The notes beneath the pieces were generated by a model, which saw only the letters and a program-made list of their open reading frames with translations, ran no database searches and had not been told where the DNA came from. Below are positions 46,856-57,721 of a stretch of DNA of 64,000 bases, one piece after another. Numbering within the stretch: position 1 is the stretch's first letter; each line of letters opens with the position of its first letter. The stretch comes from Circinella minor (lineage: Eukaryota; Mucoromycota; Mucoromycetes; Mucorales; Lichtheimiaceae): NCBI GenBank assembly GCA_016758965.1, contig JAEPRB010000130.1:50549-114548 (forward strand), read 5' to 3'. A program made the translations under genes and the position numbers.

Positions 46856-49800
46856 ATGCTTTCATTGAATCAACATGTTCAATGGACATCATGTCTTTGG
46901 ACAACATATTTATTATTAACATGTCTTTTATTATGGATACCACAACTAGTTGTCGCTGAAACTTCAGATTATTTAATGACTGAACAACGACGATTAGAGC
47001 TAAAGTATGTGGACATAGACACTATATATACATACATAATTGAGTCATTTTATATATCTATTAACACAAGCTTTGGTTTTAATTTTATTTGTTTGTTTAT
47101 TAGAAATATGACAAAAGTAAATGATAAATATAAATATTGAGTATGCATAACGAGGGTTAGATTCGATTACTAACTGTTTTATATATAGGAAATGTTTTTT
47201 CATGGTTGGGATAATTATTTGACCTTTGCATATCCAGAAGATGAGGTAAATGTATCGACGGGCTCGTATATTTCATGAAGGAAAATGTGAATGGCTACTA
47301 AAAAGAAATAAATACATATTTAGTTAAATCCAATGTTATGCAACGGTCGCGGAAGTGATAAACTCAACCCGTAAGATTTTTAAAATTTGTAAGGATGAAT
47401 GGATGGGATAAAATAAGTCGTTCATAATTTACTGATCTTATGTATTTAGGAGTAACATCAATATCAATGACATTCTTGGTGATTATTTATTGACAATCAT
47501 TGATACGTTGGATACGCTTGCGGTAAATATATATATTATCTAGTAAAAGTGAACCTTGGACAGATCCAAATTAATCAAGAGTGATCTATATACATATAGG
47601 TCTTGGGAGAAAAAGAAATATTCGAAGACGCAGTAAACAGAGTTTTAAAAGACGTATCATTTAATCAAAATAACAAAGTTCAGGTTTTCGAATCAAATAT
47701 TCGTATCTTGGGAGGATTGGTAAATATAACATTAATAATAATAAAAAAAAAGTGGCATGATATATAAGGATAATCTGTCAAATAAGCTAAAATCTTAAAA
47801 TTTAGCTGTCAGCACATATTCTTGCTTCCGACCCAACATATGGTTATGCGATTAAAGGATATGATGGTGGACTATTACGGTTAGCACAAGATTTAGCAGA
47901 TAGATTAATACCCGCATTTCAATATACTAAAACTGGGATTCCTTATCCAAGGGTAAGTTATCATTGTTATTCAAACCAGTATGAGAATAGGATGAGGAGA
48001 CAAATAATAATAGTAATTATATTATATAAATAGGTTAATCTTCGTTACGGTGTACCACGAACAGAAACTGTTGAAACATGTACTGCAGGAGCTGGTAGTT
48101 TAATTCTAGAATTTGGTGTATTAAGCAGGTTAACAAACAACAGCTATTATGAGGTAAAATATAATTCCTGAGAGTGGAACAATATCACTACAAAGAAAAT
48201 AACATGTATTTTATTAGGATGTGGCGAAAAAAGCAATGACAGCAATATGGAATCGACGATCCGATATCGATCTGCTTGGTAACGTCATCAACATTCAAAC
48301 TGGTCAATGGATCCATACTGCTTCGTCCACAGGAGCCGGTATCGACTCTTATTTTGAATATTTGTACAAGGCCTATGTTTTATTTGGCGAACCTGAGTAT
48401 TTGGATATGTTTGAAGACGCCTACAAGGCAATCATGCAACATGTTCGAGATCCTTCTGGGTATTTATATCGTAATGTTCACATGAGTTCAGGAGCATTAA
48501 TGGCCACATGGATCGATAGTTTAAGTTCATTTTGGTCTGGATTACAAGTACTCTATGGTGATATTGAGTCTGCCATTAATGGACATTTGGTTTTTTATAA
48601 TATCTGGCGTCGATATCATGCATTACCGGAACGTTTCGATTTTTATCGTAAAACAGTGGATATTGGATTTTATCCATTGCGTCCAGAATTTATTGAATCA
48701 ACGTATTATTTATACCGAGCTACAAGGGATCCATTTTATTTACATGTTGGAGAAATGGTTTTGGAGGATCTGAATAATCGGACAAGGTTACCATGTGGGT
48801 TTGCTTCGATTGGTGATGTCAGGACAGGACGCTTGGAGGATCGGATGGAAAGCTTTCTTCTAAGTGAAACGCTTAAATACCTTTATCTTCTATTTGACAC
48901 AGGTAAAGTATATATATATATATATATGACTTTAAAGAAAAGTGAAGGAAAAAATATGAATTATTTAATACTTTTTTTATCGTATATAGATAATATATTC
49001 AATAAGATAGACTCAAATTTTGTTTTTACAACAGGTAATTATATTTTGTAAATAGTATTACGACAAAAAAAATAAAAATAAAGAGAAAAAAAATTATAAA
49101 TTTACTAATAATCAATCGAATTTTATTAGAGGGACATTTTTTACCATTGGCTGGCCGATATCTGAAAAACGCTCCCTCAGCAAAAGATGCCAAAAAAATA
49201 GACGACTCCGTATGCCTTTTACATAATATCCGCACAAATAAACATCATTATATTCAACATCCACATAATTTAGACTTGTCATCTATTCCGTATCGACCTG
49301 CAACCGATTTTGCAGCAGCCATTGTGGGTAACAACGATAACAATAACCCTGAGCATAACAAAGAACGTATTTTATTATACAACATGCTGAACCCAAGTGG
49401 ATATTGTACATCACCTCAAACAATCCAGGCAGATATACAATATCGACAACAACAAACTTTTGAGTTGACATTTAATACTGACGCACGGACCCATAAATTA
49501 CATCGTCAGTCACCTAAATTCGTTGAACTTGTTGGAGGATTTTTAGCCAAATCACTTTCAGGATTAAAACTTGAAATTACAAAACGTCCACATCGTACAG
49601 GTGGAGGATTTCAAGTAACCCGAGGTTAGTTTCCTAGATCATCTTTTCTTTCTTTATTTATTTTATACACACATATATATCCATAATAGTACATCCCATC
49701 CCTCGCCTTTCTTTTTCCTGTCCATTATTTCTGTCTCTTTTACTCTTTCCCTTTTTTGCTTTTATTTTAATTTTAACAACATTATAGACACACCACATTT

Positions 49801-50921
49801 GTACATATATTTTATCACATTCCCATTCAATGAATTAGTGTTGTTATTTCTTTTTTTTAATATTCCGTAATATTTTAGAGTAAAGTTTGCTCATTTTTTG
49901 TCTTTTTTTATGTTACTTTTTTTTATTGGGTATTCTCTCTGTCTGTCTACATATGATCTTTCTATGTTTAAAATATAATGAACAGTTGATCCGAACATAA
50001 GGTAAATTTTTCATGCGCGTAAAAAAAAAGAGGGCTTAAATGGATCTAGAATGATAAATATATTTTTATAAAGTGAGGTGAAGTGATAAACGATATAATA
50101 TGCAAGAGATAGAATGTAAAGAAAAAAAACAATCACTGCTCCATTAATTCACCTATTGCTATAACAACGGGACATATAACAAATATAGACTATCCGAAAA
50201 TGATGTCATGTTGGTTACTATGGATGCTATTGAACCCTATCTTCAGCATGCTTCTTCTATAATTGAACTCGATCACGGAGACGACCAAGTCCCTGATCAC
50301 CAACAGCAGCAACAGCAGCAAAAAGGTGATATTATTGAAATACGTCTTTATGGTGACAATGTATCTCAGAATTTCCAAGGCATTGCTTCAACATTTGGGA
50401 CCAGTTTTTCACATGATAATGATGATGATGATAACGACGATGGCCATTCTAAGAATACAAAAAATCTAGATTTGGTTTATTTTTTGAATAACGAAAGAGG
50501 GTTATTAGCTTGTGAACGATATACGGATTCAAAAGAACGTGAAAAAATTTATGGTAAATTATTAATATTGAGTCGTGGCGGATGTACCTTTACAACTAAA
50601 GTGAAATGGGCACAAGAAGCAGGAGCAAGGGCGGTGATTTTTGTAAATAACGATGATTCCGGAACATGGTTCCGAGCCATGGCGGACAATAGTAATGATG
50701 ATATTACCATGATGACAATACCAAGCATGACAGTTTCACTTGATGATGGAATCAATATGATCGCATTTGATGAAACATCCAAAGAGAATGGTAAAAATGT
50801 CAAGGTGGATTTGATTGCACCATATCGTGATGATTTATTGTCTACTAATAACAAAAAGAAGAGTAAACCCATTCACATTAAATTGCATGGTGAAATTGTG
50901 CATAATTTTATTGTTTTTTAA
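46856..50921 (+). CDS. EDEM-type ER alpha-mannosidase-like protein (GH47) with PA domain
   Basis: ER lumen glycoside hydrolase family 47 protein of the EDEM/Mnl1 type, which trims or recognises mannose on misfolded glycoproteins for ERAD. Twelve exons read by eye: 46856-47004, 47104-47116, 47189-47245, 47324-47370, 47450-47522, 47600-47719, 47806-47952, 48034-48153, 48218-48902, 49130-49624, 49986-50001, 50189-50921. All phases agree, giving about 884 residues. ATG 46856 follows a TTG-initiated longer frame. Signal peptide ([17 protein letters not shown]), then [63 protein letters not shown], and [13 protein letters not shown] near the GH47 end. A C-terminal PA domain (about 700-830; RGGCTF and [11 protein letters not shown]) recalls EDEM3-type proteins. 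No HDEL/KDEL end. Two exons are only 13 and 16 nt long. Confidence 0.92.
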
Positions 50922-51233
50922 AGTTTGTTAATTGATTTGTTGTTGTCAGATCCCCAGCACGGTCTCGTTTTTTTTGCTCTTTCTCTCCTCATTTTATATA
51001 TTATATTATAGACCTCCCTTTACCTTTCTCTCTTTTTCCTTCTCATACCACTTACAGCCCAACAAAACAATCGTGATTAATCATTGCTACACCGTATATA
51101 AAACTTCTTGTATTCCTTTTCCTCTTCCTCCTCCTTTTCTTTTATCTCTGAACTATATAATACGATCAACTCTCTTCTTCTCTGTAGTTTTTTTGTGTGT
51201 TGTTGCAGTACGAGAGTTCATTCATAATACAAA

Positions 51234-54200
51234 ATGGCGTTTGTTGGGAAATTAAACATGGGCTCCATTAGTAACTTTTTTAGTTCAGTGCAAAATATAT
51301 ATAACGAGCTAAACCCGGCCACTTTATCCGGTGCCGTGGATATTGTTGTTGTTAAGCAACAAGATGGTGAATTAGCTTGTTCACCATTTCATGTTCGATT
51401 CGGTAAATTCTCTTTACTTATGCCACAAGAAAAAAAGGTAACCTGAGCATAAAAATTATTATTTGTCCACTCGTTTCTTGTGTGAAAAAATAAAAGAGAG
51501 AGAAGAGAGAGAGAGAGTGTGTGTGTGTGGATATCTGTTATATTAATTTTCTCGTTTTTGTTATTTTTTTATTATATCTTTTTCATCTTAATATAAAATT
51601 ATGATATATGATATAAAAAGGTGATGATTACAGTGAATGATCAAATAGTACCTTATGTGATGAAACTTGGTGAAGCTGGTGAAGCATTTTTTGTTTTTGA
51701 GACAGAACATGAAGTACCCGAAGAATTCCAGACTTCACCATTGTTGGAAGCAGTAGATGAAACCAAAACGGGTGAAGTAAGAAAAAAAATGAGGGAAAAA
51801 AACTGTTTTAAATTTTCTCTCTCTTTTTCTCTTCAATTTTGACAAGAGTGATTTGCTTCTAACTTTGCTATGATTAAATCGCTACAATAGGAACCACCTT
51901 ATTTGGATATTGGCGAATCTAAAGATCAACCAATAAAAGCAAAAGATGAAAATGGTATTATATGGATATATTATTCTTTTATTCCTGATAAAAAAAAGAG
52001 AAAAAAAAAACTAATATATACATGTGGTAATACATAGATCGGAAGAAGGAAGGAAAAGATGATAAAGATGAATTTGATGATGACGACGAAGATGAAAAAA
52101 AGGAAAAGCGGCAGGAATTACCCAACAATTCACCAGCAACAAATGATATTAACAAACTACGTATACCTGCTGAACTACAGTCCCCTAAAATTATCATTGA
52201 AGAACAAATGGATAAAGTGGTTACAAAAATGGATCCATATCAAAAGAATCATCATTTAGAAAAAATGGTTGATAAATTAACATTACATGACGATGATGAA
52301 AATGATAATGATACTAAAGCAAAGCACGATACATACCCCTTGGATGATGGTTCCACTTTATTAGAGCGTGTTCAACCAGGAGAAGCTATTACATCTACTA
52401 CAATTGCTAGGGAAACATTCATTGTCCGACCAGCAAATGGCGATATCAATAACACATGGATGGATGTCACACACAAGCCAGTGGATAATAATGTTTTACC
52501 TTCAAATAACCATGTTGAAGAGCAGCAACAGCAACAAAAACAAAAACGAAATGCAGAACATGAATCAATTGTATTGGATATTGCAGGTTATAAAACACAA
52601 AATGGTCATGAAGAACAAGATCGCAACAATCATGATCATCACCATGACAAGATAAACAACGTACTTGATAGTCATGACGACAACCATGGTACAACTGTAC
52701 AACAAGATAATATTGTCGATTCACCAAGACCAATTGATGATAAAGATGACAATGAAAAGAATATTAATAATAAAGTGGGGCAAAAAGAAGAAAAAGAAGA
52801 AAAGTTAGATGAAATAGATGACAAGGGGGAGGAGAACTCAACGTTAAAAGAGACGACAACAAATGGATGGGGTTGGGGCAAAAAACGAAGGCAATCGACT
52901 ACATCATCATTATCATTATCGAGTATACCACAAACAAAACCATCACGATCTTCATCTACTTCTATTATCGGGACACAGAAGAAATTACAATTGGAACCAG
53001 GCATCGTATATAGAATCGAATTAAGTTTATGTGGATTAACGACGTTTGGAAGAAAAGAAGAAGAAAATGCAAAATTATTTAATCAATATCAAATTACCTA
53101 TGATATGTTTGTTCATAATCCTAATTTATTAAATGATAAGCGATTGGTATTCCGATATAAGGGACGTTACTATGCAGCAGGACGCACAGGGCCATTGTTT
53201 ACATCCTTATTTTTATTTCATGAGCCACTCGATGAAAAGGCAAAGTCAAGTATCAATCAAAATAAAAATGACAATGAAAAAGATAATCAAGATTCTGATA
53301 GTCGTGAATCTTATTTATTTGGACATGGATGGCGCCAGTGGTGGAGTCGATCTTCTGTTACTAGACCAACAGCTGATTTAGATTCAACTATAGGAAAAGA
53401 TGAATCGATAGAAGTCTTACCAGAGGATAAAAAAGAAAAAAACGATAATAGTAATAATAATAAAACAACCACACGATTAACGACAACAACCACAACCACT
53501 TCTGTTGGCTGGCATCCTGATCATAAACATGAACATCATTCACAAACTGAACAACAATTAAAACAACATCTTTCAGCACTACCATCCACAGCATTACCAC
53601 ACAAAAATTATGCAAAAACGTTACGTCTAACATCCGACCAATTGAAAAGTCTTGGATTAAAAAAAGGCGCCAACACAGTTTCATTTTCTGTTACGACCGA
53701 ATATCAAGGCACAGCAACATGCATAGCACAAATTTTCTTTTGGAACTATGATATTCAAATTGTGATATCTGACATTGACGGGACAATTACCAAATCGGAT
53801 GCTTTGGGGCACGTGTTTAATTTCATTGGCAAAGACTGGACGCATATTGGTGTTGCCAAGTTATATACAGATATAATCAATAATGGGTACCATATGCTGT
53901 ACTTAACCAGTCGAGCTATTGGTCAAGCGGATTATACCCGAGATTACTTGAAGCGTGTGGAACAAGATGGTAAATATCAGCTGCCACCAGGTCCGGTGAT
54001 CATGTCCCCTGATCGGCTATTCACGTCGTTTCACCGCGAAGTGATTATGCGAAAACCTGAAGTGTTCAAAATGGCCTGTTTGAGAGATATCCAACGACTT
54101 TTTGGTGGCTATAAGCCATTTTATGCTGGCTTTGGTAATCGTATTACGGATGCTATTTCTTATCGAAGTGTCGATGTACCTGCTTCACGTATTTTTACTA

Positions 54201-55189
54201 TTGATCCGAATGGGGATGTCAAGTTGGAATTACTGTTAGGATTTTTATCGTCGTATATCGATTTGACAGATTTGGTTGACCAGATTTTCCCTCCGATTAT
54301 TAAGAACAAAAATGTTGGTGAAGAGTTTAATGATTGGAATTATTGGAAACAGCCGTTACCAGAAATTGACATACCTGAGTTGGCACCAAAAACTCCTTCG
54401 AGCCCTCCGTTATCAAATGGTAATGCTACGTTTGGTAAGGGAGAAACAGCACCAGCATCATCCACAATGACGGCAGCAACCACAACAATACCTCATGTAT
54501 CCACCGGTAGTACTAGAAGAGAATCGTTACTACCTCCGGTATCACCCAAACCAGTACCAATAAAACCAGATCCTACCAAATCATTACCAAGTGAATCAAT
54601 TATTGAATCGGAGGCGCAAAAACAACGACAACGAAGTATTCTTCTTCGAACCTTTACTTCACGATCATCAAGTACTAGCACCACAAAGAACACCAGCGAA
54701 ATGAGCAACACCATAACAGGCTTATCAAGTAGATTAGGAACAAAACATTTTTCAACATCAACACCTTCGTTGATTACTACAACACGTAGTGGTAGAACAA
54801 GTCCAACAGAAAATTTACGATCTGCTTCTCCAACAAGGCATGATGATGATAAAAATAATAACAGTGAAAAGCAACAACCAAGCATAGTACACCATCACTC
54901 TTCAGATAATTTAATAACAGAACCTAGTCATAATGATACTACTATATTGACACCACCAGTACCCTCATCAGCATCATCTTCAAGTAGTTTAATGAATAAA
55001 ATGACAACTGGATTTGGTGGGGTACTATCAAGAACATTTGCAACACGTAAATCTTCATTATCAGAAGAGCTTTTAGATCATCCAGCAACATTATCAAGAA
55101 CAAATAGTAAAGGAGAAGAACCTTCTGAAACTTTTGAATTAGAGGACGACGATGAAGAACTGGATTTAGATAGTATTCCTTTTATATAA
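51234..55189 (+). CDS. PAH1: Lipin-type phosphatidate phosphatase (Pah1/Smp2/Ned1)
   Basis: Mg2+-dependent phosphatidate phosphatase making diacylglycerol for triacylglycerol and phospholipid synthesis, and controlling nuclear/ER membrane growth. Four exons: 51234-51437, 51621-51776, 51891-51954, 52038-55189, phases 0, 0, 1, giving 1191 residues. N-LIP domain at about 1-115 (LSGAVDIVVVKQQDG, CSPFHVRFGKFSLL, GEAFFVFE). A long low-complexity Asp/Asn/Gln/Lys-rich region follows. The catalytic LNS2/HAD domain starts at about residue 670, with DIDGT of the DxDxT motif near 719, then TSRAIGQADYTRDYL, GPVIMSPDRLFTSFHREVI, FYAGFGNRITDAISYR. The Ser/Thr-rich tail of about 270 residues ends in an acidic patch (ELEDDDEELDLDSI). 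Phospho-regulation of the tail is known for Pah1 and is inferred here. The exon 2 start (GTG codon) is a splice junction, not translation start. Confidence 0.95.
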
Positions 55190-55652
55190 ATGTTTTGTAT
55201 ATTTATACTTGTTACCCCCCCCCCCTTCTTTTTTTCTTTCTCCCGTTGTCTTTGCATTCTTTTTTTTTGGTATAAAAGACTCTTCCCCTCATCGAGCAGC
55301 TACTACTACTACTACTATCACTACTCCCCCTTTTCTTTTTACATTCCACAATCAAAAGAAGAAGAAAACATCATGTGTATATTATATAACAATATTTTAA
55401 TAATAAAATAACAGTAAAGTAATACTAAATTCATATAATATATATATAATTTGCATGATTGGCTCCCACTTTTTTTTTTATGGGTGTGATTTCAATATGA
55501 CGAAGAATGGATAGACAGACTTTGAAAGTTAAACTAAAGTGGGGAAAGGGGACAAAAGGATTTGTTGCTTCTGTGTGTGAGTGAGTGTGAGTAAAAAAGA
55601 TATGTACAAGAAAAGAAAGTTGATATCAATGGATAAAAAGAGTTAGTTTTTT
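55190..55652. other. Intergenic between convergent genes
   Basis: 3' flank of lipin (T/C runs, then AT-rich) facing the minus-strand small gene. No further gene seen. Confidence 0.5.
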
Positions 55653-55958
55653 TTACTCGTCAAAAACAGTATTAAAACTAGGACTGAAAGAATCGGTAGG
55701 TTCACCAGAATGATTTGAACCATTAGATAAAGAACGATGTTGAGTTGAATCATGATGATCAACTTCAAGCATAGAAACATTATCCTTGTTGTAAAGAGAA
55801 TGTATATCATTATCTTCCTTTTTGATTGCACCTTCACTACCAGATTGTGGAACCGAAGGTGTCATGGTGTATGCTCGATTACTTGCAATAAACATCATCA
55901 TTGGACGATGTTGTTGTATCATTATACGTGGAGAAGTAGTAATAATACGTGAAAGCAT
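55653..55958 (-). CDS. Small protein with possible mitochondrial presequence
   Basis: Unrecognised, 101 residues. ATG 55958 is chosen because the frame upstream to 56087 is T-run-derived and has no support. The first 30 residues (MLSRIITTSPRIMIQQHRPM onward to SNRAY) are rich in Arg, Ser and hydrophobic residues and lack acidic ones, as in matrix-targeting presequences, with an R-2-like cleavage site near NRAY. The rest is hydrophilic (GSEGAIKKEDND, then Ser/Asn/His-rich). The GSEGAIKK segment briefly resembles the mature start of F1-ATPase inhibitor proteins, but the following helix motif is absent. Same strand as the next small gene, 125 bp downstream of its stop. Confidence 0.6.
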   Translation of the reverse strand: MLSRIITTSPRIMIQQHRPMMMFIASNRAYTMTPSVPQSGSEGAIKKEDNDIHSLYNKDNVSMLEVDHHDSTQHRSLSNGSNHSGEPTDSFSPSFNTVFDE

Positions 55959-56083
55959 TTTGTTTTTTGTAATATGATATGTGTTAAAGAAAAAAAAAGA
56001 TATGAGTAAAAAAAAATAAGAAGAGAGAAAACGAAGAAAAAAAAAGTTGGCGAGGATGTTTATATTTGTTTTGCAGTTAGTGT

Positions 56084-56437
56084 TCATAGTTGTTGTTCTT
56101 TATTCTTGTTGTTGAGCCAATTGAGATAAGCGACTGAATGAGTTGGCTGTGACAGGGGCATCACATGAGTTGGTGGTGCTGCAAACCATAGTAATTGACC
56201 ATCCTTTTGGCGTTTATATGCAGATGCTATATAAAATTCCAATTTCAGAAGATATGGTTTTTTTAGTACATACCTTTTTTTTTTCAATCTCAAACCCCTA
56301 CATTTTTAAGTATAATAATTACCAATGTCATTAGGAATGGATTCAGTAGGCGGTTTTCCATTATTATTTCCTTGACCTTGTTGTGATGGTGAAGAAGAAT
56401 GACTTGAAGTTGAATGAGTTGGTGATGGAGCATACAT
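56084..56437 (-). CDS. Small conserved-looking protein of unknown function, two exons
   Basis: Exons 56437-56323 and 56226-56084 with donor GTAATT, acceptor TTTATATAG and phase 1 give 85 residues. The N-terminal half is Ser/Gln/Asn-rich (YAPSPTHSTSSHSSS). The C-terminal half is ordered-looking and probably the conserved part: SAYKRQKDGQLLWFAAPP and HSVAYLNWLNNK. No signal peptide, membrane segment or catalytic motif. I do not recognise the family. Divergent from the TFIIS-like gene at 56676, with 238 bp between the two start codons. Confidence 0.72.
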
Positions 56438-56675
56438 TTTAATATCTAAAAATTATAATTGTTGCTTGGTTGCTCTGGTTGTAGAAGAGAGAGAAAAAAG
56501 AATTAAAAAAAATTAGGGGGCAATAATGAATTTTTGAGCCAATCGAATCATAAATTTCCTAATCGGACATCTTTTTTTTTTTTTTGAAAGAAAAAATGAT
56601 CTCCCTTGTTCAATACTTTCTTCTTTCTTTGTTTCTTTCATTTTATTGAAAAAAAAAACTATTGGAAAGAATTTA
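56438..56675. promoter_or_regulatory. Short divergent (bidirectional) promoter region
   Basis: 238 bp separate the minus-strand start at 56437 from the plus-strand start at 56676, so both genes must share this region. It contains T and A runs typical of nucleosome-free promoters and CCAAT-like sequence (GAGCCAATCGAAT). Specific sites were not assigned. Confidence 0.45.
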
Positions 56676-57373
56676 ATGGATCCTATTCGAAAGAAAGGTG
56701 ATAATTTTTATGACAATCGAGAAAAACTATAGCAATAAGGCGAAAAGACTTTCTAGAAATAAGCTTATAGGATCTAACCTTGTCGCTGCTGTTCGTCGTC
56801 ATTTATGCATCATTTTTATAGGTACTCAGTTGCTGCAGGAAGCTCTTGGCACTTCTTCTGGTACATATAAAATATTTTTCTTTATAATTTTAATCCTCCC
56901 TTCAATCTCTCCTTAATTGATTAATTATATCCTCTTTTCGTTTCTATCGCCCTTCTTTATCATCATTATAGAAGGTGTTGCAGAAACAATTGAACAACAA
57001 ATTTATGAATCACATCAAAATAAAGTAGACGAGGCTTATAAAGAATCTATCCGATCTCATTTGTTCAACTTAAAAGAAAATAATATATTAAGACAACATG
57101 TAGTCTCAGGTGTTATAACTCCTTCTCAATTTGCTCAAATGGTATATATAATCTTTTTTTTTTCTTCGATCATCATTATAAATGTAAATAAGAAATCTTT
57201 TTTAATATCACATTTATATATATATTTATTAGTCAGTAGATGATATGGCAAAACCAGAATTAAGAATAGAAGAAGAACATATAAGAAGACGTTCTATTAT
57301 TGACAGTATTTTTCATGATCATATTCAACCACGCCATCGAAATCAAGATAATCCGGATGAAGATCGACCATGA
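56676..57373 (+). CDS. Stand-alone TFIIS central-domain (TFS2M) protein
   Basis: Small protein of 123 residues consisting almost only of a TFIIS middle-type helical domain, which in TFIIS and relatives binds RNA polymerase II. Four exons: 56676-56697, 56822-56860, 56972-57141, 57233-57373, phases 1, 1, 0. Intron 1 has a CTAAC branch-site-like motif. Visible motifs: TQLLQEAL, GVAETIEQQIYESHQNK, YKESIRSHLFNLKENN, LRQHVVSGVITPSQFAQM and DDMAKPEL. The tail is basic/acidic (EEEHIRRRS...). The zinc ribbon and LW domain of TFIIS are absent. Could be a separate small family or a truncated paralogue of a Bye1/PHF3-type protein. First exon is only 22 nt, so the start is less certain. Confidence 0.8.
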
Positions 57374-57721
57374 ATTGCTTTTTTTTGACACTTGACGCAA
57401 TGACCATAAAATTATCAAATTGTATATTCCCCCCCGTCTTTCTCTATAATATATGTATATTTCATTGTAAATAATGTAAACTTTATACGCACAAATAACA
57501 AGTAAAATTTAAAGTTTCGTTTTTCAGTATCATTACTAAATGCAATATTTATGTGAATTCATTACTCTAAATAAATGATTTTTATTACTACGTATATAAA
57601 ATATCATAGGCTATTGAGATATTTGGGAACATTCATCTATTTTATCATTCAATATACAATTTTTATTATATCAGTCATTAAAGTTACATATACACAAAAA
57701 TAAAAATAGTATCTCAACTTA
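57374..57721. other. Intergenic between convergent genes
   Basis: AT-rich 3' flanks of the TFIIS-like gene and the F-box gene. No gene seen. Confidence 0.5.

Noticed and set aside
46079..50921. Functional pairing of the GPI-type protein with EDEM as a surface-protein quality system
   Set aside because: They are only adjacent and co-oriented with separate leaders; nothing in the sequence links them.
54493..54885. 130-codon antisense frame within lipin
   Set aside because: Antisense shadow of the Ser/Thr-rich lipin tail.
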